Of a DNA stretch of 64,000 nucleotides, positions 44,415-56,000 are shown in pieces (position 1 is the first letter of the stretch; each line of letters starts with the position of its first letter). Source of the stretch: Paralithodes platypus (taxonomy: Eukaryota; Arthropoda; Malacostraca; Decapoda; Lithodidae); assembly GCA_032716605.1 (NCBI GenBank), contig CM064481.1:21756811-21820810 (forward strand). The letters run 5' to 3'. A model generated the notes under the pieces. It saw only the letters and a list, made by a program, of their open reading frames with translations, did no database searches and was not told the origin of the DNA. The translations under genes were made by a program, and so were the position numbers.

Positions 44415-46818
44415 TTATAATACTAGGCGTTCCATGACTTTGGAGGGGGAGCAAAGGAGTGTGATGGGGCGGTGCGAGGAGGGTAGCGTGGGGTCTTTGT
44501 TGGGTTTGGGGAATGTGATGATGATACCATGCTTCCAAATGTCTGGTATTGTGTTGTGTGAATAGCTGTAGTTTGATATGTTAGTGAGTGTTTGTATGCC
44601 TTGTGGTCCCAGGTGTCTGAGGTGTATGTTGCTTATGTTGTCTAGGCCACAGGCGGGTGAGTGCTTGAGATTGTTGATGATATGCTTTGTCTGGTGATTG
44701 GTGAAGGGTGTATAGTCAGGATCTGTGGGGAATTGTCTCTTACGTCGGATGACACGTCGGTCGTCTTTGTGAGGTTTTAGGTGGCTGACATGTGAGAAGT
44801 GATTGATGAGAGTGTTTGCTTGTTGTTTACATGAAGGAGTAGAGTCTGTTGTTGTGATTGCAGCATGTGATTGTGTTGTGTTGCTGTTGGAAAGTGTGAT
44901 GCTGTTTAGTGTTTTGTAGAGTTTTTTGGGGTTTGTTTTGTGATCAAGTGTTTGTAGGAAGTTATTCCAATTTAGTTTTTGTTGTTCTTGTATTTTGTTG
45001 TTAGTTTGGGTGTTGAGTGCTTGAATTTGTTGTGTGATGTCTTGTGTGTGGGGTGCTGGGGAGTGTTTCAGTGTGTCGCGTTGTCTGATGAGGTTTTGAA
45101 TTTCTGGTGTGAAGTTGGGGTTGTGTCTTTTTCTGTTACCTCTTGGAATGTGTTTCTTGTCAGCGTTTTGGATAGTTTTATTGAGTATGTGTACAGCATT
45201 GTTGATGTTAGTGATGGGTGTACTGTTTAGAGTTGTGAAGTGTTGTTCTGTCTCATTTGTAAATGCTTCCCAGTTAGCTCTTTTATAATTGGTGTATGTG
45301 TGTTTGTGGCTAGCTGGGGTGAGTCTGGTTTTGGTGGTGATAATGATCGGGAGGTGGTCAGAGCCTAAGGTTCTGACCACCCTCCAGGATGTTGTGGGGG
45401 CGAGTTCTGGGGAGCAAAAGGTGATGTCTGGAGATGATGGGTTATAGAGGGCTTGGTGAGGAATATGGGTATGTTGATGGATGTCGTTAAGGATGATGAG
45501 GTTATCTGTTTGGTTTTGTAGTACCAGCCCTCTGTCTGTGTCGGGGTTGTCGACAAACCAGGCCGACGTCTTGGCGTTGAAGTCACCACCCAGGATGATG
45601 TGTGGGGTGTTTGTGATGTGTTGTAAGTGTGGTCTGTATTCATTTGGTACTGTAGGGGATGTTTGGGGAGGGATGTATGTGTTTATGATGGTTATGTTGG
45701 ATTTGTTGCCAGTGCATATTTTAATTGATTGTATTTCTGTTGTGTTATCATTTGGGGGGAGGAGGGATTTGGTTTGTACACTGGTTACTATGTATGATAT
45801 TTCATTGTGTACCAGGGTGATGAGTCCACCGCCCCCGCCGACAGCCCGGTCTTGTCTGATGGTGGTGAAATTATGAAATGTGGATGTTTTTTGTGATGTG
45901 CGGAGTTTTGTTTCTTGTAAGATGGCAATGTGTATGTTGTGTTGTTTGATGAAGTGTGAGAGTTTGTGTTTCTTTGTGTTAATGCCATCTATGTTCAATT
46001 GGAGAATGTTAATGTTATGTGCACGATGTATGTTGGGTGCTGCTGCACGAGGATGGGGTGCGGGTGAGGGAGGGGCTGGAGGTTGGGATGGGTGAGGTGG
46101 GGGTGGGGATTGGGGAGCAGGAGATGGGGGTTGGAATGGATTAGGATGGGGTGTGGTGTGTTGAGTTGAGGATGTGGATAGTATGGGAAGGTTAGGTGGG
46201 TTAGGGAGGAGAGGTGGACGGGTTTTAGGGGGGGGAATGGATGATATGGGAAGGCTAGGTGGGTTGGGGAGGAGAGGTGGACGGGTTTTAGGCGAGGGAT
46301 TTGACTGGGAGAGGGAGGGGCATGAGGAACAGGTCCAGGTGTTCGTGTAGTGTTTCTTGGAGGCAAGTGTTGTACAGGTGAAGTGGGTCCAGTTCCTGCA
46401 TGAATTGCAGAGAACTGAACCCTTAGTGTGGCGACTCGAAGTGATGGGTTTTGAGCAAGTTGGACATATGTATGTGTACGTGGGTCCTGGGTTGCTCTCA
46501 ATGTCTCCGGCTAGAAGAAGTCTTCGAGAAATGACAGCCGGAGAGTCATTTCTCGGTGTAGGAAAAACTGTGTGATGTGTGTGTGTGGTGAGAGGTGTGG
46601 AAATTCCCGGCGCGACCGAAGCCACTCCAAGGACCCGTGCCCCCAGAGGGGGGGCAGGGGATAGTTGTGACGGTTTGGCTCCCGAAACTGCTCCCCGCGG
46701 CCGGCATCCGGTTGTCCTCCACTGGTCGATTGATCTTGTCTCCGGCCGTGGAGGGTCGGCAGCCATCCGCGGTTGGCAGCTCCGGGAGGTGGTCCCACGG
46801 CGTAGACGCCGCCACATC
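44415..46818 (-). pseudogene. 2A-LINE ORF: 2A, PHD finger, endonuclease and RT front half
   Basis: Open without interruption from inside the DIRS host (47690) to a CAA-to-TAA stop at 44415. Leader, then LLLAGDIESNPGP (2A core at 46505-46482), PHD finger CPTC / CNSC / WTHFTC / WTCSSC, Pro-rich linker, endonuclease (ILQLNIDGINTKKHK; GGDFNAKTSAW; GSDHLPIII) and RT start (GLDNISNIHLRHLG). There is no Met between the element start and the 2A in this frame, so its native start is unclear. Only this stop and a frameshift near 43167 separate it from a full ORF. Confidence 0.85.
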
Positions 46819-46835
46819 AGGACCGGTGAAAATGG

Positions 46836-48343
46836 TAGAACTAATTGATTGAATGTTTCTTGTTTGAGGGCCCATTCCACTGAAGTGCTCTTTCCCCTTG
46901 ATAGAGTGTCGGCCCATAGATTGGAGACCCCTGGTAGGTATGTTGCGTGGATTATTATGGAGTATTTCTGGGCTAGAAAGAATATCTTTTCCGAGAGGTC
47001 TTGGAGGATCCTGTACCGGGTGGAGCCTTGTTTCTTTAAGCAAGTTACTGAGGCCATGTTGTCCATCCGGAATGCTACTGATCTGGAGGTCAGTGACGTC
47101 GCATGGTCTCTGAGAAAGAATAGAGGGACTGCTAGCTCTTTGGCATTGATGTGATACTGATTTAGTGTGGTCCATTTCCCGTGGTTCTGATGGCCTTCTG
47201 TTGACTGGTAGCCCCATCCTATCAGGCTCGAGGCATCTGGGTATCTATCCATAATGTGGGAGGTGGATCTGACCAGTGTGCCACCGATTCCCGTACTTGA
47301 GATCTTGTCCAAAAGGCCAGATGTAGGATCCTCTTTGGGATGGTGAGCGGGTAATTGTGAGGTGTGAGAGGGAAGGCTTTGTTGCCTAGCCAGATTAGTC
47401 TCTTCAGTCTGAGGCGGCCTAGGGGTACTGTCATTTGTACCCAATTTAGTGAGCCTATCAGAGATTCCCAAAGTTTCATGGTGATAGTCTTGGCATGTAA
47501 TACTCTGAACAGTTTTAATTGTAGATGTTTGGCGTTGGCTGGGCTTTGCTTTATCGTTTGGAGTTGAGTGTCCCAGACTAAACCTACCCTTTCCGCTGAT
47601 TGTGAGGGAGTGAGCATTGATTTCTCTAGGTTCACTTTGAAGCCCAGCTTTGTCACATGCTGTACTACTTTCAAGGTTTGTTCTTGGCATTGGAGAGGTG
47701 TGGACCCGAGAATCAACCAGTCGTCTAGGTAGAACAGGATCTTTACTCCATTTTCGAGTAGTGGGAGGAGAGCTTGTTTGACTATCTTGGTGAAAATTCT
47801 GGGGGCTATGTTCAGACCGAAGGGCATTCTGGTGAACATTACCGCTTTGTTTCTGAATGGGATAGCTAGGAACTTTTGGTATCTTTTTGCTATTGGGATG
47901 TGCCAGTAGGCGTCTTTTAGGTCCAGGGTAATTATCCAGGCCTTTGGTTGTAGTACTAGCCTTACTTGGGAGATAGTTAGCATTCTGAATTTTTTATTGT
48001 GAATTGACTTGTTGAGAAGGGACATGTCTATCACTGGTCTTAGTTGCCGGCTGTCTTTTTTTGGGACGAGGAACATGCGTGATAGAAAAACTGGTGTGCC
48101 CTCTTGCGGGTGAGTGAGAACTTTGTCTGTTAACATTTGGTTTATCACTGTTACTAATTCTGGAGATAGCTGAATCTTGTTGAGCTGAGCTCTGAGGCGG
48201 GGTCTTGCCAGCCATTTCCATGTGAGGCCCTTCTTTACCACTCTCTTTGCCCAGGATCTTTGAGGCCAATGCCGAAAATTTTCTCTGAACTGGCCTGTCG
48301 TATGCAGGGTCAGTTCTTGGTTGATGTCCTCTTGGAAAGTCAG
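46836..48343 (-). pseudogene. DIRS RT and RNase H (copy 2), interrupted by LINE
   Basis: RT frame from the frameshift site (48343) with LDLKDAYWHIPI and YLDDWLIL intact. A 2-nt insertion relative to copy 1 at about 47225 (LWIDT then out of frame) breaks RNase H, which goes on in the next frame (DASSLIGWGYQ, FRMDNMASV, LPGVSNLWADTLSRG) to the LINE junction. The downstream piece is 42419-42844. Confidence 0.85.
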
Positions 48344-48349
48344 TTTTTT
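48285..48349 (-). promoter_or_regulatory. Putative -1 ribosomal frameshift site (copy 2)
   Basis: Same CCA AAA AAC TGA as copy 1: heptamer at 48349-48343, gag stop at 48342-48340. The downstream hairpin (48316-48308 with 48293-48285) again pairs 8 of 9 positions, with the mismatch at a different place than in copy 1. Confidence 0.65.
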
Positions 48350-50965
48350 GGATCCTGGGTCGTTTGGTGAGAGTTGGTGGATTGGTGGTGACCTTGTGGT
48401 CTCTGGTGGTTGGGAGCATGGCGTCCTGCTTGATGAGTCTGACGTCCTGTTTGTTGAGGTCTCTGTTGTGACCCGTAGTTTTGTTCTTTTGGTGGAGGTC
48501 GTGTGTAGGATGATGGTTGGGTCCTTGGTGCGCCTCGACCTCTGGCCTGGTAATGTCCCCTGTGCCCTCTGCTGTTTGATGAGTTGCCCCTGTGCGTCTG
48601 AAATGTATGAGGGGTATATTGTCGAGGGGGGAACTGGCCCCTCCCCCTTCCACGGTGAGGGTGAGAGTGAGGGTGGAACCTACTAGGGTGGCCTTGCTTA
48701 TATGCTTGAGACTGCCTCGACATTGCCATCTCCGGTTGTAGTAGTAGGGAGTGGACTTCGTTCCATGTTGCTTGGGGCATTAATCTGCTGGTGAATAGGG
48801 GTTAGAGGAGAACTCGAGCGGCGATATCTTTTGGCATTTTCTTGGACAAGTGGATGCGTATATCTTGTCTCGCTCTGGCTGCTTCATAAATAGCAGTCTT
48901 GACGTCACCCGTCGTCATCAGAGAGTTGACAAGGGATGCTCTCCTGATGAGATGAAGAGCTGCTCTGGATTTTAGTTCAGCGATGGAATCTGCCACCTGT
49001 CTCATGGAATTAGAGAGTTTCTGCCATGTGATGAAGCTTGATAGCAGTCTGTGGGCTTTTTGGCGTAGTCTAAAATCCTTGTCGATCAATGCCGGAGTGG
49101 GTGTAGAGATCATGGGGTCATTGGATGGTTTGCACACTATCTTTGGGGCTCTGAGATATTCCCAGAACTCCTGGGGAATAGAGTCGGAGTTATGCACATA
49201 CATTGTGGCAAACTGGTGATCATCTTGTGGGATTCTTTGGGGTGTAGTATCCATACTGGACAGGGCAAATTTTTCTGCCCCAGATACCCATTCAGACCAT
49301 GGGCCATAGCCTAAGGATGAAATCTCCAGCATGGGAATTTTACTTTCGGACATTTTCGTGGAGCATTGCACGTCTGTTGCGAGAATGGATAGATTTAATG
49401 GCATTATGCCCATCCGCTTTATTCAAATCCGACCATGGTTTGAAGCGCTTCCCCGAGGGGACTGCGGATGTCTGTGTAAACGTAAAGTACCTAGCGTCTG
49501 ACATAGATGGGAAAGGTTTTATGATTACGTCCAGTACTCGGTCATGTGCATCTTTTGCCCGGAGGTGTCGTAGTTCGTCCATTTCGATCACCCAGTCATT
49601 TGGGACTGGTATCAGTTCTGGATGGCATGTGTCCGCATCTTCAGGTGTTTCCACTGGTATTTGCTTCCAGTGACGGGAGTCCCCAAACAGAAGAGGGAAG
49701 GATTTCTTGGAGATTTCCGGTTCTTGTTCAATAGGAGGGGGACGAATATGGGACAGGAATAGGTTACTGGGAAGGCCAGTGGCTTGAAGACTGGGCTGAG
49801 TGGAGGATGTCGGAGTGGGTGTTATTTCCTGATCATGCTGTTTGGGCTGGGCAGGTATCTGAGTTAGTGGGACTGGGTCGGGTGTGGCTGGTTGTAATAT
49901 GGATGGAGACAGGGCCCTACATTGAACGTCCTGGATAGCCTTATCCATAGAAGCAAATTTCTGATGGAAGCTGTCCGTTAACTCGTTGGTCAATGATCTT
50001 ATAGAATCTTTCATCTCTCTCCATAAGTCATTACGAGGACTCAGTCTTGAGTCTATGTCGGACTGGTGAGGTTCTTCTCCTAACTGGTCTCCCTGATAAG
50101 TGTGGGAGTCTTTGTCATTCCAACTTTCGTCCGTGTGGCTGCTGGAATTGATGTCGTAGCACTCTATTCTGTCGTCGGCCATATCGTAGGGTTCTTGGGT
50201 ATCTTCCGGAGGTATTGTATTTTGATTTGCTTCATATGTACTGTACCCTACTTGGTCTGGGTCTGCCAGAGTGGAATGTGATTGAGCTGCTGGGTGTGAA
50301 GGCTGGTGGTAAGATACGTCTCTTGGGACATGTATTTCCGCTCTTGTACATATCTTGATTGTCTGAGGGGGAGCTGGTTCGGTAGAGGTAGGTAAGGGGG
50401 TTAGTTCAAATTGTTGCTCCATAGAGTCCGCCCACTTGTCTAGGGATAGTGGGGAGGGGTTGACCTCAGAGCCTGGTTTAGTCCAGATGGATGGTGGTTC
50501 TTTGGCATGGGGTTTCTTTGTATGCTTGTGTCTTTTACTGGAAGATTGGGGGCTGGTTGACCTCTCTCTCTTCCTGTTAGAATGTGACTTTCTCCTGTCG
50601 TGTGATGAGGAAGAGCTACGGGATCTAGTTACAGATATCTCTAAGAATTTTACATACTCTGGGTCTGTAATTTCTGGGTGTTTCTTCAATGTACCTGAAA
50701 TATACGATTTTACTGCATGCCACACAGCTTTCAGAATATTCTTACGTGTCGGGGGCTAGTGGAGAAAGTGGATCATGGAACTTAGTTATGTAATAATTAC
50801 ACTTGTCACAAACTCAGGGTTCCACCTAGCTTTTGTCCTATCAATACACATAACGTGATAGGGGCAGAGATTATGAGCTGTAAGGGATAATGTGGTGCAC
50901 TCCCTGTTTGAGCATAGAGTTGAGTCCTCGGGAGGGTCCATTTCATGTACTGTGATACTGTCCAT
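48340..50965 (-). pseudogene. gag: DIRS gag-like protein (copy 2), two breaks
   Basis: Likely start ATG 50965 gives a 55-codon first segment with spaced Cys/His (LCSNREC, AHNLCPYHVMC), then a possible 45-nt intron (50800-50756), then TRKNILKAVWHAVKSYISG onward. An Arg/Ser-rich stretch (SRSSSSSHDRRKS) near 50630-50530, acidic/Pro-rich middle, structured part (49413-48802), and a His/Arg/Gly/Gln-rich tail (48780-48340) follow. A 2-nt deletion near 49395 and TCA-to-TAA at 48802 disable it. The tail ends exactly at the frameshift site. Confidence 0.8.
50756..50800 (-). other. Possible 45-nt intron in DIRS gag
   Basis: The frame from ATG 50965 reaches AGT, then GTAATTATTACATAA; 45 nt later comes TTTCTCCACTAG followed by CCC CCG ACA CGT in the gag frame. 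GT and AG ends, a pyrimidine tract and a phase-0 join fit an intron, and without removal two stops (TAA, TAG) lie in the way. 45 nt is very short for an intron, and a mutated coding segment remains possible. Confidence 0.4.
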
Positions 50966-53152
50966 GTCGGCTGGTGAGGGTTCCGGGGAGGAGAACCCTC
51001 TGAAGGAGAAATCGTCTTCCAGGATGAGGACTTCTGTTTATTGCACCTTAGCTTTCTTCTATGGTTGCATGTGGGCCCTGACGAGAGGGGAGAAAAGAAA
51101 ACAAAAGGATTCTTTTAGAGAGGGAAGACAATTTGTGTTTGTTTCCTGAAAGCTTAACATTTTGTAAGTATCCCTGTAAATTAATTAAATGATGTAGTCA
51201 GTGGGAATAACCTTAGCCGGTGGACCAGAAAACGTCTAACGATTTGACCCGTAGACTCACCTGATATTGCAGGTTTGTTAGGTGTGGGCAGGGGCCCACA
51301 GGTGGATTGGATAGGGCTGTCAAGGGCTTGAAGTCTGGGATAATGTACAGGACCTGTTGTGGTATCCCTTGGTATGGAGGGAGTCAGTCCAATTGTTGTT
51401 CAGAACTCCTCCTTATGTAATGCCGTGCCTTGCCGGAGCCTGTTGAAATATCAAGGAGTCAATGTTGCATAATGAGATAAGCATCATTCTTATTAGGTCT
51501 ACTTGATTTGGGCTAGGATTAGGGTCTAGCCTTGCATGATTTGCTTTAAATTAACTGGTTATAGCCTATAGATGTGCTTATCATAAGTTCTCGTATTTGA
51601 CTTAATTCTGAACATCTTGTTAATTATTATTTAACATGTATTAAGGCTTAATTACTATAGTATGGCCTAACCCCGAGTACCCAGTAATAATTTCTAATTG
51701 AATCCTGTATTTGGGGCCCTTCTCCTAGGGTATCTGGTGTCGTTGGGATAGGCTCATAGCTTGATGGTATCCGGCCGGGTGTTGTGGGTTATAAAACCAT
51801 TCGGTATTATAATCTTTGTTTGTATGGTAATATTGTGTTCCTGGACCATCTGGGTACCAGGGACTGGTGCTATACTCAGTAGTTCTGGTACCCGGGTCTT
51901 GGTGCTCTGACTTTATTAAGAAAAGTCCTAGGAAAATACCCCGGGGTCTTGGGGTATAAATATATGGTAGTGTTGTCTTTCCCGCCCATCCGGGGTACCC
52001 GGGGCTTTCGCCATATTCGGTAGTCCCGGTAGCCGGGCCTTGGTGTCCGAGCTTCATCGAGATGAGGTCTAGGATAACCGGGGAAATTGTGAGTATATGG
52101 TATCATGATGTTGTCCGCCTGTCTGGGTAGGCTACCTGGGGGTGTCTCCACACCCGGCAGTCTTGATACCCGGGCCTTGGGGACCGGGGTTTGTTGAGAT
52201 AATGACTCGGGAACCGGGAATTTGGTATTGAATGGTATTCTGGTGTCTCCCGCCTAATCGGGCACTCAGGACTGCCACCCTGTTGGCGGTCCCGGTGTCC
52301 GGGCCTTGGTACCCGACCCTTTTGTGATGGGTCTAGGTTACCTGGGTAACTGGAATATTATCCGCATGTCTTACGACATTTTTACATCGTAGTGGGACAA
52401 GGGAAATTATGATATTATTATGGGTACTCATTGAGAGTAGGAGCTCATGATAACTTGGAAAATAAAATTATATCTACGAGTGTTTAGATGAGCAGAACTC
52501 GTAGGTTATTTCATATCATCAAATATTGATCATTAGCTGATGTAATGCTGGTTTATAGGAACACTGTCATGTGACAAAAATTTGAAAGTAATAAATATAA
52601 TGAGGGACTCGTGAACGACTAGAGTGAAAACTAAAAGAATTAATTTAAAGAGACTTGAATGTAAATATTGAAAGCACTTTGGCCCTAATAAACAATTTTC
52701 GATGGCGTGACGAGTAAACCCAGGCCAGGGCACAACCAGAGGTTACTGTCAGCCGACACAGTTAAAAAGATAGGGCACTTTTATATAAAACTGACACTTA
52801 AGGGAAAAACCTGACGAATTACACTTTGAAAACATATTTACAGAACACCAAGACACTGCAGCTATAGAGCCGAGGTTCGTATGATACGAACAAACGAGAT
52901 AAAACATAATAGTTTGAGGCTCTGTGGAAAGTGGCTTCTTGAATGGCACGTTCGTAGGCCAGCCAGACGAAAGATCTTACTTCACAGGCTTACAAGTGAA
53001 AATTAGTCCATATACATACTTTCTTAGATGCATATACTATTACACTGCACAAAAACTCACTATGGACAAAAATTTTGCGTCGAAGAGGGGCTATATAAAC
53101 ACTGTGGTGGAGATAAGTAAACTTTGTCTGCCTCCTATGGCCTAAGGACGAG
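50966..53152 (-). repeat. DIRS family 1 leader with about 135-bp tandem units
   Basis: No gene. Four diverged units start around 51897, 52036, 52172 and 52303 (CTTGGTGYYCKRG-like starts, then a TCTAGG-type end), rich in GGTACC, CCCGGG and CCGGGCC. The rest (50966-51700, 52380-53152) is AT-rich without features. It parallels the CCCGG-rich leader of family 3. Confidence 0.6.
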
Positions 53153-53445
53153 AGAGGCCAGTTCAAGGTCAACTGGGATATCAGGGCATGCTCATGGGAA
53201 CAGAGGAAGATCTGAATGCGCAGTGGCGCGGTGTTCGAACTGTACTATTCCTTTTCCTTTTATTTTTCACTTTTCAGGGGCTCCGTCTCAATGACGTACC
53301 TTAGGAATGATTAAGGGGTACCCCCTAAGAAGTTATTGGTTCTCGACCGTAGTGATCAGGATTAACCCGGGCTCAGAGGAGCCCGGAACGAGGCCATATT
53401 ACCATAGGCTCTTACGTCATTGACGTAAGGAGCCACCAATAAATA
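53153..53445 (-). repeat. DIRS family 1 left inverted terminal repeat (copy 2)
   Basis: Inverted partner of 40576-40868, 293 bp. Outside lies TAATA and unrelated sequence. Confidence 0.93.
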
Positions 53446-53546
53446 TTAGGCTACCATAGTGCGGTGGGAATATTAACATGATTAGATTAATATCCAGTAT
53501 TCAAGAATGGATAATAAGTCGTAGGCGTGTGCATAAACCTTTAACC

Positions 53547-53621
53547 GTCTTGGTGGTGTAATGGTTAAGGTGTCTAAAAATTTGTGTGTGATTACCCGGG
53601 TTCGAATCCTGGTGGATCACA
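53547..53621 (+). ncRNA. tRNA-like sequence (tRNA pseudogene or SINE head)
   Basis: Good A box (TGGTGTAATGGTTAAGG, about 53553) and a perfect B box GGTTCGAATCC (53599-53609) with a paired T arm (CCGGG / CCTGG). The acceptor strands (GTCTTGG and TGGATCA) do not pair and no proper anticodon arm forms, so it is not a working tRNA. RNA polymerase III promoter elements look intact. A tRNA-derived SINE is possible, but I see no clear tail. Confidence 0.5.
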
Positions 53622-55683
53622 TACTGTATATGCTTTCATTCATTTCATTGGAGGTGTTTGTGTTGTGGTGAAATTAATACAAAATAGAATACGATAATTC
53701 ATGTAAATCGATAGATGCTAGTTGCAGGGGTAGCAATTAGCATCGCCTGCACCTAAGCATGTCTCCACTTTGTAGATAGTGGCGTGCATTTTAATTATTT
53801 TATATATTTTTCCCCATCTTAATCTTATTAATTTCTATCTTTAAAAATCCGGGCTATTGGGATTTTGGATTATCCGTGTTCGAATTATCAGAATTTTGCT
53901 GTAACAGACAATTTAACAGACAAACATATCTGTCTTAAGTCAGTGTCGTGGTTTCATATTCAGTATAGCCGTAAACACTGTCTCTCCCCGGTATACATCA
54001 ATGATGAACTATGAATTTATAATGTGATTCAATAAAAATATGGCATAGACTAAGGCTGCCTGTTCCTAGAAATGTTGTTCGCTGTATCTCTGCTGCCTGT
54101 TCCTAGAAATGTAGAGGAGGCCACATAGCCATATGATGATGAGGTACTGGAACGTGGTGAAAAAACAAAGCCTTACCAAAGGAACTGTAGAAGGATTATT
54201 CATAACAATTTATATTGGAGTGAGGGGATAAAGTGGTAGTACCGAGAAGAGTAGGGATAATGGAGAACAAACGTTTATATTGAAGAGACCTGCACATCCC
54301 GGAATGGGAGAGGTTTAATTAGGTTATTAAATGGAAACCTTTAATGTCCTCATATATTCAATGTCTTACCATCAACGTCTATCTATCTATCTATCTATCT
54401 ATATACTCATGCCCAATCCCCACTTTTCCTTTTTGTTTTTGTTTTGTTTTTTTTGAAGGGGGGGAGGGGGGCGACTCGAGACATAGCCAGAATAGGGACA
54501 AGACAGAGCAAGAACAGGGATAAGACAAAACACAACCGAAAACAACAAACACACAAAAACAAAACACAAATTCACACACATCTACTGTAGGTCATTTGCC
54601 ATATAAAATACTATTGTTATTTCCAAAAAATTAGTAATGTATGAGTTTTCCAAAACTCAATAAGTACTGTGGACATAAAATAGGCAATTTATAGAAGCTG
54701 GTGGCATGTTTGTGAATGTATGTGGTACTTCACGAGTGAAAAATAAATAAATGTATAAGGGCAAGTACAAAATATGTCAGAGCAAGTGAAAAAACTGTCA
54801 GGGCAAGTGAGTTTCAGAAGTCCCTAGCCCGGGGCAAGTAGATCCGTAACACTAATTTCTCAGCCTGGTGGATGTACTGTGGTTTTCTCAATATTTAAAA
54901 AGGTTTAGACCTTGTCCGCATCGACGAACCAGCGAATCTTGTCTGTCGCGCTCACATATTCACTTAATAACTGGTAAGACCAATGGAAATGCTTACATTT
55001 TATATATTTTACGTTTAAAGTGGAGAGTGTTAATAGGGGAACTAGCTGACATGTGTGAATACGCCGAAGAAGACAGAAAGAATACCACCCAGCTGAAGTT
55101 GGCGGTAGGCCTACTCAATTACGGAAGGAAAGACCAAAGTACCGGTACCTATTTTGGTGTTTTACCCTATTTACTATGCTTTCATTTTTTTCTTCAAGGA
55201 ATATAGTGTTCTGCAGTTGTTTTTAATGGTTTGAGTGGAGGATTTACATTAGCTTACCCATTATTTATCAATTTGAAGATACGGCGTCAAATGGTGCCAA
55301 CTGCCATTTATTGGGTGTGAATTTCACTTTTACAGTAGGAGAGATAAATTTTTGTGAAAAATGGATACATGATGGGTTGAGGGATGGCGTTGCCCCCCCT
55401 CAAGTCATGAGGATGACTTATTGTCATCTTCATATATATTGATCTGTAAGGGGGCAAAAACAGGTTGCCGGTTCTTTGTTTTGGTAAGTAACGACTATGG
55501 TGGCCGAGTCACACTCGCGCCATTTATTGGGTGAATCGCGCACTGTATCTAAATCACCAAAAGGAGAAGCAGACAGAGTTTTCACTGTGCACAATGCTTG
55601 GGAATGCTGGAAAATATAAACGAAACCACTAATTTTCCCATGGTTTTTCTTTTTGGTTTTAGGTAGTTTTCATCATTATACAG
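53622..55683. other. Intergenic repeat mosaic without gene
   Basis: (CTAT)n microsatellite at about 54378-54403; poly(T)/G-rich patch at 54430-54470; dispersed repeats 54885-55140 (partner 31136-31358) and 55375-55465 (partner 40150-40255); a duplicated CTGCCTGTTCCTAGAAATGT at about 54057 and 54090. No coding sequence supported. Confidence 0.55.
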
Positions 55684-56000
55684 TTGTTGTTGTTGTTCCC
55701 CAGGCTGCCTGGCCGAACAGCCCCAAGGTCCCGAGCAAGGCCAAGGCCATAGAGCGCCCCCACAAAACCCTCCCTGCTTACCACTAACAAAGCCCGGGTG
55801 ACCGAAGCCACTCTAAGGCAGGGAGCTGAGGAGGGTGCGGAAACGCCCGGGAAACCAAAGCCCCACCCAAGGCCTTGTGCCCCTCAGCAATTATGAAGGG
55901 AAAGTTGAGGGGCAAGGGAAAAATGTGACGCTTTGGCTCCCAATCTGCCAACTTTTAGGTTGGCAGTAGGGAGGTCGATCCACGGAAAAGACGCCGTCAC
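55684..56000 (-). mobile_element. Short non-autonomous element made of both ends of the 2A-LINE
   Basis: Read downward from 56000: GTGACGGCGTC...CCGTGGA...CCTCCC...GCCAACC corresponds to the first about 230 bp of the 2A-LINE (through GGGAGCCAAA, GGGGCAC, CCTTGG, GGCTTCGGT). It then joins the last about 80 bp (GCTGTTCGGCCAGGCAGC) and an (AAC)n tail at 55684-55697. Endonuclease and RT are absent. This is a 317-bp unit keeping promoter region and 3' recognition end, able in principle to use the LINE's enzymes. It is diverged from copies 1 and 2. Confidence 0.75.

Larger units (their letters stand above)
42857..46823 (-). mobile_element. 2A-containing LINE, copy 2 (full length)
   Basis: Element from 46818 (GATGTGGCGGCG...) to the (AAC)n tail at 42857. 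Flanked by the 12-bp duplication CCATTTTCACCG (minus strand; 46824-46835 and 42845-42856), with five extra bases between duplication and element start. DIRS copy 1 has the uninterrupted target at about 3475-3490. Close to copy 1 but with canonical protein motifs kept. Confidence 0.93.
40576..53445 (-). mobile_element. DIRS-like retrotransposon, family 1 copy 2, full length, carrying a LINE
   Basis: Bounded by 293-bp inverted terminal repeats. Order on the - strand: left repeat, 2.2-kb leader, gag, frameshift site, RT/RNase H/methyltransferase-like (interrupted by a LINE), overlapping recombinase, internal complementary region, right repeat. About 8.9 kb without the LINE. gag has a 2-nt deletion near 49395 and a stop at 48802; RNase H has a 2-nt insertion near 47225; the recombinase is intact. 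Confidence 0.93.

Noticed and set aside
42857..46823. G-to-A hypermutation of copy 2 (APOBEC-type) as the cause of the bias
   Set aside because: Copy 2 keeps the canonical endonuclease and RT motifs, and copy 3 mostly agrees with it. Not fully excluded without a consensus.
46546..47217. 223-codon - strand frame joining DIRS alternative frame and LINE leader
   Set aside because: Chance read-through of the overprinted frame into the LINE; neither part codes for a known domain in this frame.
53547..53621. Functional tRNA gene
   Set aside because: A and B boxes are good, but the acceptor strands do not pair and there is no proper anticodon arm. Listed as tRNA-like only.
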